Positions 46,201 to 58,157 of a stretch of DNA of 64,000 nucleotides are shown here, piece by piece. The DNA comes from Terfezia claveryi (lineage: Eukaryota > Ascomycota > Pezizomycetes > Pezizales > Pezizaceae), in the NCBI GenBank assembly GCA_015179025.1, contig WHUX01000024.1:186001-250000 (forward strand), written 5' to 3'. The notes under the pieces are model-generated. The model had not been told where the DNA came from and made no database searches. It worked only from the letters and a program-made list of their open reading frames with translations. How positions within the stretch are numbered: the first letter of the stretch is position 1; every line of letters starts with the position of its first letter. The position numbers and the translations under genes were made by a program.

Positions 46201-49200
46201 TCCTTTGACTACCTCCTGTCTTGCAGTTTGAATAGCATTCTTAAATGTCTCTGAGTCCTGGAGTCGAAGGGCAGTTAGAGCTCGGCCTAAGTGGATCTCA
46301 TAAGAGGATTTAGTGCTTCCGAAGTTGGTTTTAAGAAAGGTTTCAAGATATTCCCACTTCTCCGATAGCCATGATGCTTGGATTGCTATATCGACGATCT
46401 TGGGTGAGGTGACGTTGGTCTTTTTCATTAAATAATCTGCTTGGGTGAGGAGATTATCTGTTCAGGGTAATTAGTTAGTGGTTTCTTACTTTGTGCACGT
46501 ACTTCAGCAAACTTACCATATTGCCCAGATTCTCTTAAGCAAGATAACAAGTTGACTTGAAGTTCTGTGTCATTCGGCTTTGCGCATAGTTGCATTTCAT
46601 ACCAACTTTGTGCAGCCGCCCACCTCCCAGCATTTCTATGCTCAATGATTTGCTGGTCAATGGTGTAAATTTTGAGGTGGGCAGATATTCCCTCAATTCC
46701 ATCGGGCTCATCAATCTGTGCGTAGATATGCTGTAATGTCTCATATAGTGGTTTCATATCCTCCTCACTCTTAATTTCTCGGGCATGGCGAATATGTTGT
46801 TCCCAGTAGAATAGGGCTCGGGGTAAGATTTGCACTCAAAGGAACGGATACCCATTACTTCAGGAGGTATTGCAGCAAGAATCTTTTCGACCCGGGATAC
46901 AGCAATGTCGTCAACCTCATCCTCATCGACTCGAATATGGCGATTTTGCACCCTTGCTACTTGCGCGCGAACACTAGAATTATGCTGCTTTTTGGCTTTG
47001 AGCCATTTTGAGAGATAGTCCACGAGTAAAAAAACGGCCTAGGTATCGTATTAGCACCTACAGAGATTTAAGGCCTTCATATTAGCATACTTCACTACAT
47101 TCTCTCAGAGTTTCCAACTCGAGGGCATTTCCCAGGGTTTCCGAGCGTTCTACTATGGCGAGAAGTTCTTGCAAAATCTGCTTGCGATCTGTGTCTGTCC
47201 CACTGATGACAACATTCAAAGTGACATACGGCAAAATAAAATGTGGAATAGCAATATCTTGTCCTTTAATGATCCGACTGCAAATTGCAAAGATTGCAGA
47301 TGGATTGTCACCTTGAATTTTTGTCATTAAATCAAATAGGAATTCTTGTAGCCAGGAGCGATAGGTGCGCTCAGGGCAGTATATTGGATATTCTGACGCT
47401 CTCACTGCAGGAGAATTGCCGGTTAGTACATATTTCGACGTTAAGTAAGGTGTCAAGATACTCCTTGACATCTCAGAGAATTCTCTCCATTTGCGGGCAA
47501 TAGGGCTTTGTGATGACCGTCGAGCGATAACAACGTTCGCATCAAGTTCACAGAACTTCAACAGCTCTTGCATCACATATGCTAAAAACCCCTGTACTTT
47601 CATGTCTGTTGCCGCAAGGAAGGCCTTGACAAGGCGATGCTCTAGCAGAAATGTAACAAAATCTAAACTCTCCTCCGCGAGCTCGAAGTTTTGCAGAACA
47701 ATAAGTTGCTTCGAGGCACGAGGGGCATCAACTTTGCTCGGGTCCACGGCTCCAATAATCCCGAGACACTCTGCAGAGAGACGACTGATGTTGCAGTCAG
47801 TGTCCTTAAATTGAACACAGGCGTCTAACAAGGAACGCATAAGTTCAGATACGACAACGTCAGGCTGCTCGCCCATAGCTGTAGTATGAATGAATGATTG
47901 CTCTTGCTGCAGAAATACAGAAAGCTCAAATACTGCCTGTTCCACAACGGCACTATTTTCATTCCTGCACCTAGTTGCGAAATCCAGAAACCTGCGTCTT
48001 AGATCTTTCTTCTCTTTCCATGCCTTCAACTTTGACTCCTGTTTCGCCATCAATTGTATTGGAGAGAGGGATGGAAGATTGTGGGCATGGTCTTCAAGTT
48101 GCTTGGAATAGCGACCGAACAGCTCAACAATCATCCCCTGTACCTGTTCCTGTGCGTCATCAGGGAGGCGCTCCCAGTATTGAAGAACGATTGCGAATGT
48201 CAGTCCCATCAATGGTAAGACATCCTCCTCAGGTAATTCACACATCACAGTTGCCCAGGCGCCAAAGGCATGTTTCCGCAGCACATCAAACTTCATTGCT
48301 GATTGCAGGCATGCACATATCTAATGATATTAATTTATCAATTGAGAATCAATAAGAACGGCGCAAACTCACTTGTGGCAAAGCACTGCTGGAACGTCCC
48401 TTAACTAGCTTCGTCATTTCCGCTATTCCTCGAAGGCACCTAATCTTCTCCATTGGCGTCGATCGTCCATTTACATCATGGATGGTGTCTGAGAACAGTG
48501 CCATGATACCGAGGACATTAGTGTCAAAAAAAGTTCCAAGAGGGTCCGCCTTCTTCTCCTTCTTTGATGCACCCGCTGGCTTTTTGTTCTGCAGCATTGC
48601 TACAAGTCGCAGAGCGTTGAATATCTAGCACAATCAAATTAGTGAGCATTCATGGAGGCTATCGAATATCCCAATTGAAACCTTACTCTCTCCTTGGCCT
48701 CTTGTTGGGATTCGTTCCTATCACCAGCCATTTTTATCAGTTCCTCAGCTAGAGGAATTGGAGCTGAGCGGACAAGTTCGTCCAAGGTGACCTTACGAAA
48801 TTCTGGGGAGACAGCGTGTAAAAGCTTTATTGCTGCTTCCTCCACGTCTCCAGCATCCTGTGTCAATAACACCGCTAAAATTGCTGCCATATTGCTGTCA
48901 GTAACACAAAGAGCTTTAACAGTTATATGTCCATTCGCATGGGCTATCCGCTCGATAATGTCCGATTTACGATGAAGTATCAGATATGGTAGAGTATGAG
49001 TCTGCGTAATGACCAAAAATTCCGGGACTTCAATTAAACAGAGATCGGAAAGCATCTGTATTATCTGTGGACGGGATTGAAGCTGCCTAACGACATTGTA
49101 ACTGATACTACGTAGGAAAGGGGTGAAAAGCCGGCGAGGTGTCTCTTTGTGAGCAGTTGCTAACCCTTGAATCTAGCCAATCTGTTAGCGATATGTACCT

Positions 49201-51804
49201 CTTCAGAAGGAGCGATCACTCGTTACTTCATTATAAGCTACACCAACAATGAACGAATTGCTGTGTCCCAGAAATTGAGTCAATGCCGTAAGTACAACTT
49301 CGAGTTCCTGATCAGGCAAGACACTGAAATTGTCAGAGAAGCGTAGAGAGATTTTTAGTAGGGTAATTACCGCCCCATCTGGCCCCATGCCATTACACAA
49401 GTCTCCTGTATAAGGCTATCTTCCGTCTCCGAAAGAGTCCTCAAGGCCGTGATGATACAGTGCAGGTTTGTTCTCAAAAGTTGTGTATTATGGGAAAAGT
49501 TAACATATGAGGACAGCGTACGCCTAGAGAATGGGTTAATATACTACAATCTTGAGAGAGAGCACTGATTCACCCACGTTGCTGCCACCCTCAGTTCTCT
49601 TATCGAAGTGTCTAAGGATCCAATACACCACTGCCCCAGCTCATTCGCTTCAGCATCCAGATAGGTCAGATCATTGGTATGATTGATCAGGCGTTTTAGA
49701 CTCATCATCCCCCAGATCCGAGTTTGTGGTGTGGCGCGAAAGTATTCACCAAGCTTCACTAGGCTAATCAATGTAGAGCATAGTTCGCGAATATTAGTAG
49801 CATCAGTGACTTTCTGGCGGTCAGAGCTCCTTGCCTCCTCGGAATCGCAAATTGAGCAATAATAGGGTCCCCAGTCCTTGCCATCAAGTGCCGAGGACCA
49901 TTTTCTCCCCAAAGTTCCAGAAAGGGCACAAGCAACGAGTCCCAAGTTTCGAACTGGTATAAATCTTTCACTTTCTTTGATTTTTTTGAACCCATCGCTA
50001 ATAATCAATTAGAATCTTGCTTAAGCCTCTCATAGGTAACTTACCTTGCAACAAGACTGAGTCCGGTCAAATCAGGGGATGCTTGGTTTCCAAGAAGTTG
50101 ATAAATCTCAGAGATCATCACAGACACATCGACATCAGGTTCCACTTCTTTGTTCAGATACTCGTATGTCAACTGGGCACGTTTGCGGGTCTGTTCGTCG
50201 TCCATTCCCCCCATTACAGTATCTTCGTATACCTCACGAAGGCCCAGCCTATCTGCCTTCCTCTGCAAATTTGTATCCTTGAATACCCATTTACCATCAC
50301 TCACTGAATGAAGTAGAACAGCTACCCTCTTGCTCGTCATTTCATCTGTAGATAAAGTCATGATAATGGCGATAATAGCAATCTCTTGACAGTTAGTTTT
50401 CTCCTTTGCTGAAATCAAATGGCACGATGCGTACCTGAAAATCTTGCTGTAGCACAGGCCGCTCCTTTTCCTGTTCTATAAATGCGACTGACTGAGGGTA
50501 CAGTTGCTCGACTAAGAGCTGCGCTAGTGACGGTAAATGTTGAGCTATGCTCAGTAATGTCAAAATCATAGAAGCCAGGGGCAGTTCCAGGTCTTGATCT
50601 ATCTTCAGGATCCCTTTATCCAACGCCTCCATGGTGCACCGCAGTGCTAACACAGCCATATTGCCCACACTCATTGGATTAATCATTGACAGCGTGGTAT
50701 CGTCTAGTGTTTTGCACAACGCTTCGAGAACATGCTTTTTCAGGGATTTCAAGCTCTCGGTAAGCATATGGAGACCCTCCCATGCAGATAGACTCCCCCA
50801 AAGCTTAGCTACGCCAGTCAACATCCACACAGAATTGTCACTTGCAGTTCGTAGACCCGGATGCTTGGAGCTTTTGGCCAGTCCAGAAAGGATAGAATAT
50901 ATGTGGATGGCAACTAGACCAGCTTGAGCAGGACAATGGAGTTGAAATTTGAGGATCCATGGATAAGAAGCAAGCTGCTCCTTCACGGCGGAATTTTGCA
51001 CCACGAAATCTTCTCCAGGAAGCTCTATATGAAATGATTTAGACATTGCGGCTGTCATTCTTGCCGTAGATTGGAAAGTGTTAATGATGGCTGTTTACCT
51101 CAATAAGAAGACACTCATAATCAGCAGCCGTAATACTAGAAGAACTGGAATTTGCAAAGGAATGAATTATGGATATGAGAGGGGCAACCAATACATGTAA
51201 AACAAGAACGGCAATAGCAAATCAAGTCTTTCGTGTATCTCCAGGCTTCAGGCATTTGTGTTGCAGAGACAAATATACACTCAATCGTCTCGACGAGAGA
51301 TATCAACAGCCCCTCGGCATCATTTGTGCGACCCAAGAGCGGCAGTAGCCTAGGAAGTAACCATAAAAATAACATGCTTTGATCCGACTCCTTCAGGCCA
51401 TTAATAATTGGCGGGGGGCAAAATAGTACCAGGGGATTCCGCCGTATCGACTTTCGTATGACTAGAAGACTGTTGAGCGCCTGAGAAACTAAGTCCTCCT
51501 GTGTAGCAAATGGATTATCCTGCGAAAGCACCGTTACGCCTGCTGAGGTAACAATCTGTATCAGCCTATAATTCATGGCGACATCCTCCTCCAAGACCCC
51601 TCCGTCTGCATCATTAGGGCCGAGAAGCTCCGCAAGGAGCTGTTGAAAATCGTCTCTGCCAGCTGCAGTGAGCTGGGGGGTTCCATTAGCCTTAGAGAAA
51701 TTCTGTACAATCACAGCGATTGATGAGGATGGGATTGCTTCATATGGCTCCGGTGGAGGCGGGGCCGCCATACGATTTTTGGCTCCAGTGCTCGGAAGAG
51801 GCAT
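43296..51804 (-). CDS. ATR/Mec1-class checkpoint kinase (PIKK)
   Basis: Orthologue class of human ATR, yeast Mec1, Aspergillus UvsB and Neurospora MUS-9: the DNA-damage and replication checkpoint kinase, recruited to RPA-coated single-stranded DNA in the nucleus with Ddc2/ATRIP. It spans 8.5 kb with well over ten short introns. The N-terminus (MPLPSTGAKNR, or Met at 51771) and a long HEAT-like region run to about 47 kb; FAT-like helices occupy about 46.8-44.9 kb. The kinase domain shows YHFLCKPKDDLRKDARLMEF, then TYHVTPLNEECGLIEWVNDV, catalytic-loop LGDRHGENILLDE and HVDFNCLFDKGLTFEKPE with VPFRLTHNMVDGFGVSGYEG. The H-V-D-F-N form and P-F-R-L-T-H-N-M fit ATR rather than Tel1/ATM or TOR. The FATC end QVQELIRKAVAPENLCRM joins a 28-nt last exon (43323-43296) giving YIGWMSFF and the stop. 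It is convergent with the FGGY kinase. Confidence 0.93.
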
Positions 51805-51991
51805 TTTCTGCTGGGTGCGTATGGGTGCGTATGTTGGTAGATGGAACGCGCTCAGGGAGACGCGACGTGAACTACTTTCTTGGCAAATCAGGCTACTAAG
51901 ATGACCTCTACGAGGTCGTCATACAAGGGAACTGTGTATACATAATCAAGAGTATGAATTAGTCTGGTTAGTATGGAGATATAGATGTCCC

Positions 51992-53232
51992 TTACACCAA
52001 GAAATCATATGTCATGACCAGTATTGAAAACCCAATTGCCCCATAAAAAAAGCTGCTTGCCAACGAACTCCTTTCTGACGCTTCTTTCAATTGCTTATTC
52101 CCTTTTTCAAGGTTTTCGACTGTAGTGATTGAATCCGCTACTAGCTGATCTATGAAAACCGATTGGGATGCCAGGTTACTAGCCAATTGCGTTTGCATCT
52201 CTGATATCTCGATCAAAGACTTTTCCGCAGTTCTGCGAGAGATATACAGATTAGACGGACGACAAGCTTCATCAGCAGACATTAAGTCACATACCTGACT
52301 TGATCAAGGGTATCCTCGTAGTACTTCATCATATCTTGATTCTCCTTTGCAAAGATCTGCAATTGCTCTGGCGATAACACTTGCTCAATATTTTCCCTCT
52401 CCTCCGGCAGCAAGAAACCCGTGCCACCCCATGCACTACCTGCTCCCTTCTTTAATACTACACCATCCCGGAATATATCTGCAGCAGATGCACCTGCGGA
52501 GGATCCTGGTCGAGACTGAGGGACAGCTGCGCCTGTGGCCTTGTACAGCATACTCTTGCTCTTTTCAACCTGTCGCATGACTCTGGTTTCCTGCTGTGTA
52601 CGTTGAATCTCACTGGCCTTCTCTAATCTGTTTCTAAGAACCCAAATGATACTTTCTCTATGTAGTCGAATGGCCTTCATTCCCTCGTCCTCCATATCCG
52701 CTTTCTCCGCCTCTTCATCAACTAAAATTGTCTTCCATCCTCCCCTGAGAACCTTCCCCAAATCAAGCCGTCGTTTTTGCTTTTGATACTTGATCCTCTC
52801 TGTGTCAATTCTGATCTTCTCTGCCGACTCGAGTCTCTGAATTGCTTGTATGGATTCACCAATGACTGCTTTGGCTTCTAAATCAATGACATCCCTCTCT
52901 TTGTCCGTCAGGTATAGCCTTTCAGCCACACTGTCGAATGATGAGATTGAGGAGCCGCTGCTTGTTCGCCGAATGCGTGTTTGAGGAGGTGCTCTTGCTG
53001 TAGACAAATATGACGACCTTATGGCCAGCAAATCTCTCGTCAGATTGGAAATATGGGCTTCCTATACACTTATTAGACCTAAAGGAAATGAAGCGCCTAT
53101 AGCAATTCAACTTACAATCGTATATGCTTCCTGGAGAAACTTGTCAACCGGAGGAGGTGGTTTTCGTCCAATTGGTATAACGGGGGTATCATGGCTGTGG
53201 AGAGCTTCGTTAAAAAGAGGTGTTATATCCAT
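51992..53232 (-). CDS. ufe1: Syntaxin-18 / Ufe1, ER Qa-SNARE
   Basis: ER t-SNARE for Golgi-to-ER retrograde traffic and homotypic ER fusion. Three exons: first with MDITPLFNEALHSHDTPVIP, an intron ending near 53060, a large second exon, and a third starting near 52240 after the acceptor CTCGCAG. The N-terminal region matches the syntaxin-18 N domain (PVDKFLQEAYTI, then EAHISNLTRDLLAIRSSYLS). A long charged helical stretch follows. The SNARE motif is in the EKSLIEISEMQTQLASNLAS region with FIDQLVADSITTVENLEKGN. A C-terminal anchor (SSFFYGAIGFSILVMTYDFL) ends the protein with almost no lumenal tail, as expected for a tail-anchored SNARE. It is in tandem with the ATR gene 187 bp downstream. Confidence 0.9.
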
Positions 53233-54611
53233 CATTCTGGGGAGCTGCTATGGGTCTCTGCAGGCATCATATCAATCTGAAAACGTGTCTCATTCTAACG
53301 GCCAGTGGCTTGATACGTAGTAGTTGTATTACCACACTTTGTTATGCAGGTCATGACACTTTGCCTTCCATGTGTGGCTGAATCCAGGTAACTGAAGTGG
53401 CTAAGTAAACCAGACTATAATCTTGGCATCATACAGTTTGGTTGAAGTACCAGTACTCCGTACATACATACATATATCTTATATGTACTGTACCTACATA
53501 TGTATGTATAACCAGACTATGTATGTACCCTACATGCACTTTCTCATAGATGGGTCTAAAGTTTAACTTCTAAAAAGAGTAAGGCCCAGAAACCTCGACT
53601 CCGGATTAATTTCCAACTAGAAACCTGTTCCTGCCAGCCTGAGGTTTATCAGAACCAAAATCATTATGTCATGCCGGTGCCAGCATCGATGCACTAGTTG
53701 GTACGTACAGTACTTGGGATAAATTCGACCTACTGTACCTAGAGTTGTTACGTCCCAGAACTCTAATTGGTTCCCAGATGCGTGCGTCAACTACCCAGAT
53801 GTACATACAACCAGACTCTAGACTAACCGACTGGACAGATCTTGGAATACCAGAACTCCCTCTCGAGATTCCCGGCAAAGTCGTCATGTCATGTACTTGT
53901 GTAAAGCGGAATCTGGTTCCGGTGGGCATGAAATTGCTTAGCCAACATCTAGATCTCAGATCACCGTGGAGGTACGAGGCTAACATTTAACTTAGTTTCA
54001 GGGACGTCATTTTCCTATAGATTTTCCTATGCTAAGGAACTGAAACCAACGTGCCAGGACTCGAACCTGTCAGACCGAAGAGACAGCTCACTTCGATACT
54101 ATAAACCATCAAGGAAGACGGGATCGGCCCCGAGACTTGTCACCTCCTTGTTGCGGGGCGTGGGGGATGAACACCTATCTCAACTATATTCACGAATTAA
54201 CCAGACGCATTGCTGAAATTCAGGATTTATTCCTGCTATATTATATATCATATATATTGTAGGACCAAACAGAGTCTGAATTGTGCAAATCATTCCCAGG
54301 GAGGTAAGGGCAGCATACAAGGTTAAGGGCACACCCATGCCGGAGGAGAACACCTCAACGATGTCGTAAAGCCTCCAGCCTTAGTTTGACTGGGAATCTG
54401 AAATTTGGGTATATTGATCTCTTGCACCCTGATTTTGGTGACACCGAGGTAACTGTACCAGGCCATAGATTCCTCCGAGCCCGAATTTAAACACGGTGAA
54501 CTCTTTTGTAGGTGGCCAAACATTCTTGTTCTTCTCTCTCACCCCATAACTTGTGGTGGCGCCACTTGTTTCTTTGGAAGCTTTTCTCCTCAGCCCCCCT
54601 CCAAAAAAATA
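53233..54611. other. Intergenic region with recurrent motifs and a tRNA-like relic
   Basis: No protein gene. Two perfect AACCAGACTA copies (53408-53417, 53510-53519) plus a near copy at 53808, many TACATA/GTACTGTACC words around 53460-53530, and a tRNA-like segment (separate entry). The interval just before 54612 should hold the RING gene promoter. Confidence 0.5.
54046..54122 (-). tRNA. tRNA-like sequence, probably a relic or SINE head
   Basis: On the minus strand there is a perfect RNA polymerase III B-box (GGTTCGAGTCC) in a T-arm-like hairpin CAGG-TTCGAGT-CCTG. An A-box-like TGGTTTATAGTATC lies about 45 nt upstream, the normal tRNA spacing. The anticodon-like hairpin CGAAG...CTTCG has a 10-nt loop instead of 7, and the acceptor 3' strand (CACGTTG) finds no complementary 5' strand. 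It is therefore unlikely to be a functional tRNA, and I assign no anticodon. A tRNA-derived SINE or a decayed tRNA gene fits better. Confidence 0.35.
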
Positions 54612-56264
54612 ATGGATACTGGAGTACCTAGACAATGCAATACTTTGACGTATCGTCACCCATTCATAGCAATCGCCATCATGATGGCTATCACCACAAT
54701 GCAAGCTGAAGCCACTGAGGGTGGCAACAGTATTGAGCAAATAGGCCCTGCTAGCTGGCCTTCGACTATGGATCCATACCATCAACACAGTGGACACGTC
54801 CTATTGCATGAATGGTCGCCATTATACGTGGAAATGGATTTACTAAATACAGGAAACCCTCTGATAATAAACTCTGTCGGTATCTCCCTTGTTGGTAAAG
54901 GAAATGTGCATCTAACTTATTTATAGGACATATACTTCAATGGCACTTTGCATCACTACACTTCTGATCGCCCGTATCACTCAATCTCGGTCGATTCTTC
55001 AACCATCGCACTCTTGAGCTGTGATGACGACAGTGCGAAGGAGAATTTTCTCCGTGCCGCCCGACAGAGGCCAAAGGCTATAATATTATACACAGGCGAG
55101 GGGAATTGCTGCATTTTCCAGTCAACTTACTGGCAATCAACTGATACAGATCAGCCATTCCTCTTCACCTTCACTAATATGAAAGCTATCAATACCTCGA
55201 ATTTATTGCGTTATGAGATTACCACTGGCACCAATGTTAGTGTAGAATACTGGGCACATTATGATGAGAGCACCCCTCCCCCAACTATTTCGGTCCAACC
55301 TTCCAAAATGGACGGCCCGAAAAGTTCAGCAATGCTGATTGTGTACATTTTCGTGACTCTCATTGCAGCTGGGTTTTTGGCGATGTTACTCTTTCTTGCA
55401 GTAAAGGCATGTAAACGACGCGGAGGGGAGCCAACACAGAATGTAAGGCCGCACCCAAGGCAGTCACGTGCCCGTGGTATTGAAAAGGCAGCTCTGGATG
55501 CGTTACCGGTTTTGAAGTATGGATCGAAACCATCGGAAACAACCTTGAAAGATTCGGAAATGCAAGATGGGGCGCTCAGCTTAGATACAGGAGATTCGAT
55601 GATGGAACTGCATTCTGAGGCTGGAGAACAAGTCAGAGCTGCTCCAGTATCGCAGGAGAGGGAACACCGCATGGCGATATCTACGGCTATTGTAATGGCC
55701 AATCCACCAACGGGATCTCCGCCGGCAGGTACACCGTCAAGGGGAGTTGAAGCACCTACAGCCGCCGAACCTGACCCCAATCAGGTCCGCTGTCCCGTGT
55801 GCTTGGAAGACTTTGAAGAGGACCAGGAAGTGCGTGTACTACCATGCGGTCACTCTTTTCACACGGACTGTATCGACCCCTGGTTACTCAACGTCGCTGG
55901 GTCTTGTCCTCTTTGCCGAATAGATCTTCGCTCGTCGGAAGAACGCGAGCGTGGCAGCCTTGCGAACATACTCCCACGGCCGACTCCAGCTGCTACAGGG
56001 CCTCACAGTTCCTCCATACGGACTGGGCGGCTACAGGCGCTCTTGGATGTTGCGCGGAGGAATTCATCGAGGGAAGAGATGTTAGCCGCTCTGAGGGCCG
56101 TCAGGGATGAAACTGAGGGCGAACATTCGGGGCGTGCTCCAAGAAGCAGAAGACCGGAGCTGGGTGTATCTAGGCTACGGCGGGCAGTTTTTGGAAGCGA
56201 TAGTAACAGCGCTGCTCGCCGCCCGTCACTGCGGGCTGTAACCAGTAGTGCTGGATTAGTTTAG
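54612..56264 (+). CDS. Membrane-anchored RING-H2 E3 ubiquitin ligase (PA-TM-RING-like layout)
   Basis: Predicted transmembrane ubiquitin ligase of the secretory or endolysosomal system. An N-terminal hydrophobic signal ([17 protein letters not shown], residues 18-34) is followed by a lumenal domain of about 200 residues with several N-x-S/T sites. One transmembrane helix follows ([20 protein letters not shown] and on), then K-A-C-K-R-R stop-transfer and a cytosolic tail. The RING-H2 is complete: [32 protein letters not shown] and GSCPLCR (C3H2C3). The tail beyond is Arg/Ser-rich and disordered. The protease-associated domain is inferred from layout; I cannot confirm it residue by residue. One short intron ends at 54926; its donor is ambiguous (54876 gives 51 nt in frame, 54891 gives 36 nt). 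The substrate is unknown. Confidence 0.85.
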
Positions 56265-58157
56265 GGTAGTGGAACTCACTCTCTCAAACATGGGCTGATT
56301 TAACAGGTGTTATAGCTTTTGTAGCGGGAGGAATTTACGTCACGTTTGCATCCCCCCTTCTATTTTTCTTTATTTTCCTTTGGTATACTTGGGGGTGGAC
56401 TTTTGGGCTCTCGTTAACCCCCAACCCTTCCTTCGGGTACCAATTGGTATTAGTATATATTTCATACAGCATCCATTTACGAAAGTTAATGTTATACGAC
56501 GAAAGCGTGCATTTCGAGGGCAACCATTTGGCTTTCCTTCAATTCTATTTTGTATTTGATACGGTGTTCGGGGGCCATGATACCGTGGGATCTTGGGTAT
56601 TGCGTGCCAGCGGTGCATGGTTTATGTACTTTTACGATATCAGGGAGAAATATAAAGCGGGAAAATCTGGTGATCCAATTATCTCGGAAGACGACACCTG
56701 CTTCAGGGTAAATTTGTTTGAAACTCCTTCCCATGAAAACAGAAAGATGCCTAGTCCAACAAGGCTGTGGATTGGTTCGACGCTACCCCAGATACCAGCT
56801 ATTTGGAAATATTAGGGTATCAGGGTAACACAAGACCAGACGACACCATACTACTGGAGTATGCAATTTATTGGATAGTCGAGAACATAGCCCTGGACTA
56901 GCATCCTTAAGCCTTGATCACCTCGTTCTACGGGCCAATATAACCCTGAGCTATCTGGCTGGGATGTCAGAATGTCAAGACAACAGGATGATGTTAAGCA
57001 AACGTTTGGAAGGGCAACAAAGATACTGTAGTATGGAGAATAAAAATAATAAAAAAAGGGGGGAAAGGCGACATTTGTTCTTTTTCGCACTGCTACTAAT
57101 AACCAATAGTTTACCTTTACATGGTAACCTTCTGAAGATGTAACACGTGACGACGATAATGAGACGGAATATAGCGCCTAGCTATCCGATATGATCATGA
57201 TCATCGGTCAGAAGTTATTTTCGCACCTTGCCAAATCAACACACCCACTTTTCAAGAATACACCAATAAATAACAACGAATTAAAAATAGCCAGGCTTCT
57301 ATGATTAATTATTCATAAAGGTCATGAGGTCTTATAAAATTTATTTATATTTATTCCCACCCTATCTGGTAAAACCTGAAAGGTTGTATAGCAGCTGCCA
57401 TGTACTGTACTCCACCCCTTCTTCAGGCAATACAGCCCCATACATTGCTTTGTTTAAAAATTGTGGAAACTGAAGAGCTCAAGCCAAATAACATCTATGT
57501 CCTTTAGATTTCCAGTACATGAGTTTTACAAGTTTTTTTGTGAGTGATATAGACTGAGAATATCGCTTTGGAAAAATTGCCCAATTCGCATAACTTTTGA
57601 CCTATAGCCATATTTACCTCATGTACTTCTTACATGAAGCAAGGGGCTCATAAATTCGAAATTTTTTGAATTAATTCCATTATTATTGTATATGAGCCTC
57701 ATATGAATGATCTTCCGAATTGCTTTTGGATATGGTTACTGGCAACCCTTATTATTTAATATCCAGGCATCCCTAACAGGAGAGTTTCAATTGTTAACGA
57801 TACGTTCCAATTTGCGTTAAAAGCACCTTCACTACTGTTGAGACCAGTCGCTGCACAGTTATTATCGATTTCTCTTACAGATTCCTGCCGGGGTTATGTT
57901 CCTTGTGTTCGATTAATTCTCTCATAACGTTTGCACCTCCTAAGCAACAGCAGCTGTGCGAGAACACTGAGAAATTCTTTTCTTATGGCACGAGACATTG
58001 ACTATAGGATGGTTAATGGATAATTTCTGGTTCTGAATTGTAGTTCAGGTGAGTAATGTAGGTGGGGATGTTGTGCCAACCAGACTATGAGTAATGAGTT
58101 AAGAAAAAAAAAAAAAAAATTGTAGTTCAGGGTAATAAATTGTGGTTCAGTCGCTTG
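56265..58157. other. AT-rich intergenic region, no gene seen
   Basis: Contains TTCAGGGTAA at 56702-56711, ATTAGGGTATCAGGGTAA at about 56811-56828, and AACCAGACTA at 58078-58087. A frame of 124 residues at 56444-56815 (+) has no known domain and low coding character. 57150-57900 is strongly AT-rich with no paired repeats found by eye. An A-run of about 17 near 58103-58119 precedes the next promoter. Confidence 0.5.
58126..58135 (+). promoter_or_regulatory. TTCAGGGTAA motif before the RRM-like gene
   Basis: Perfect copy, 22 bp before the ATG at 58158. It is part of a small cluster of similar words: TTGTAGTTCAGG at 58039-58050 and 58120-58131, and TTGTGGTTCAG at 58140-58150. Confidence 0.4.

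Noticed and set aside
56444..56815. 124-residue plus-strand frame
   Set aside because: No known motif, lies in AT-rich spacer and overlaps TTCAGGGTAA; opposite-strand frames are equally open.
56811..56828. ATTAGGGTATCAGGGTAA considered as interstitial telomere repeat
   Set aside because: Only one TTAGGG-like unit is present; the second half belongs to the CAGGGTAA word family.
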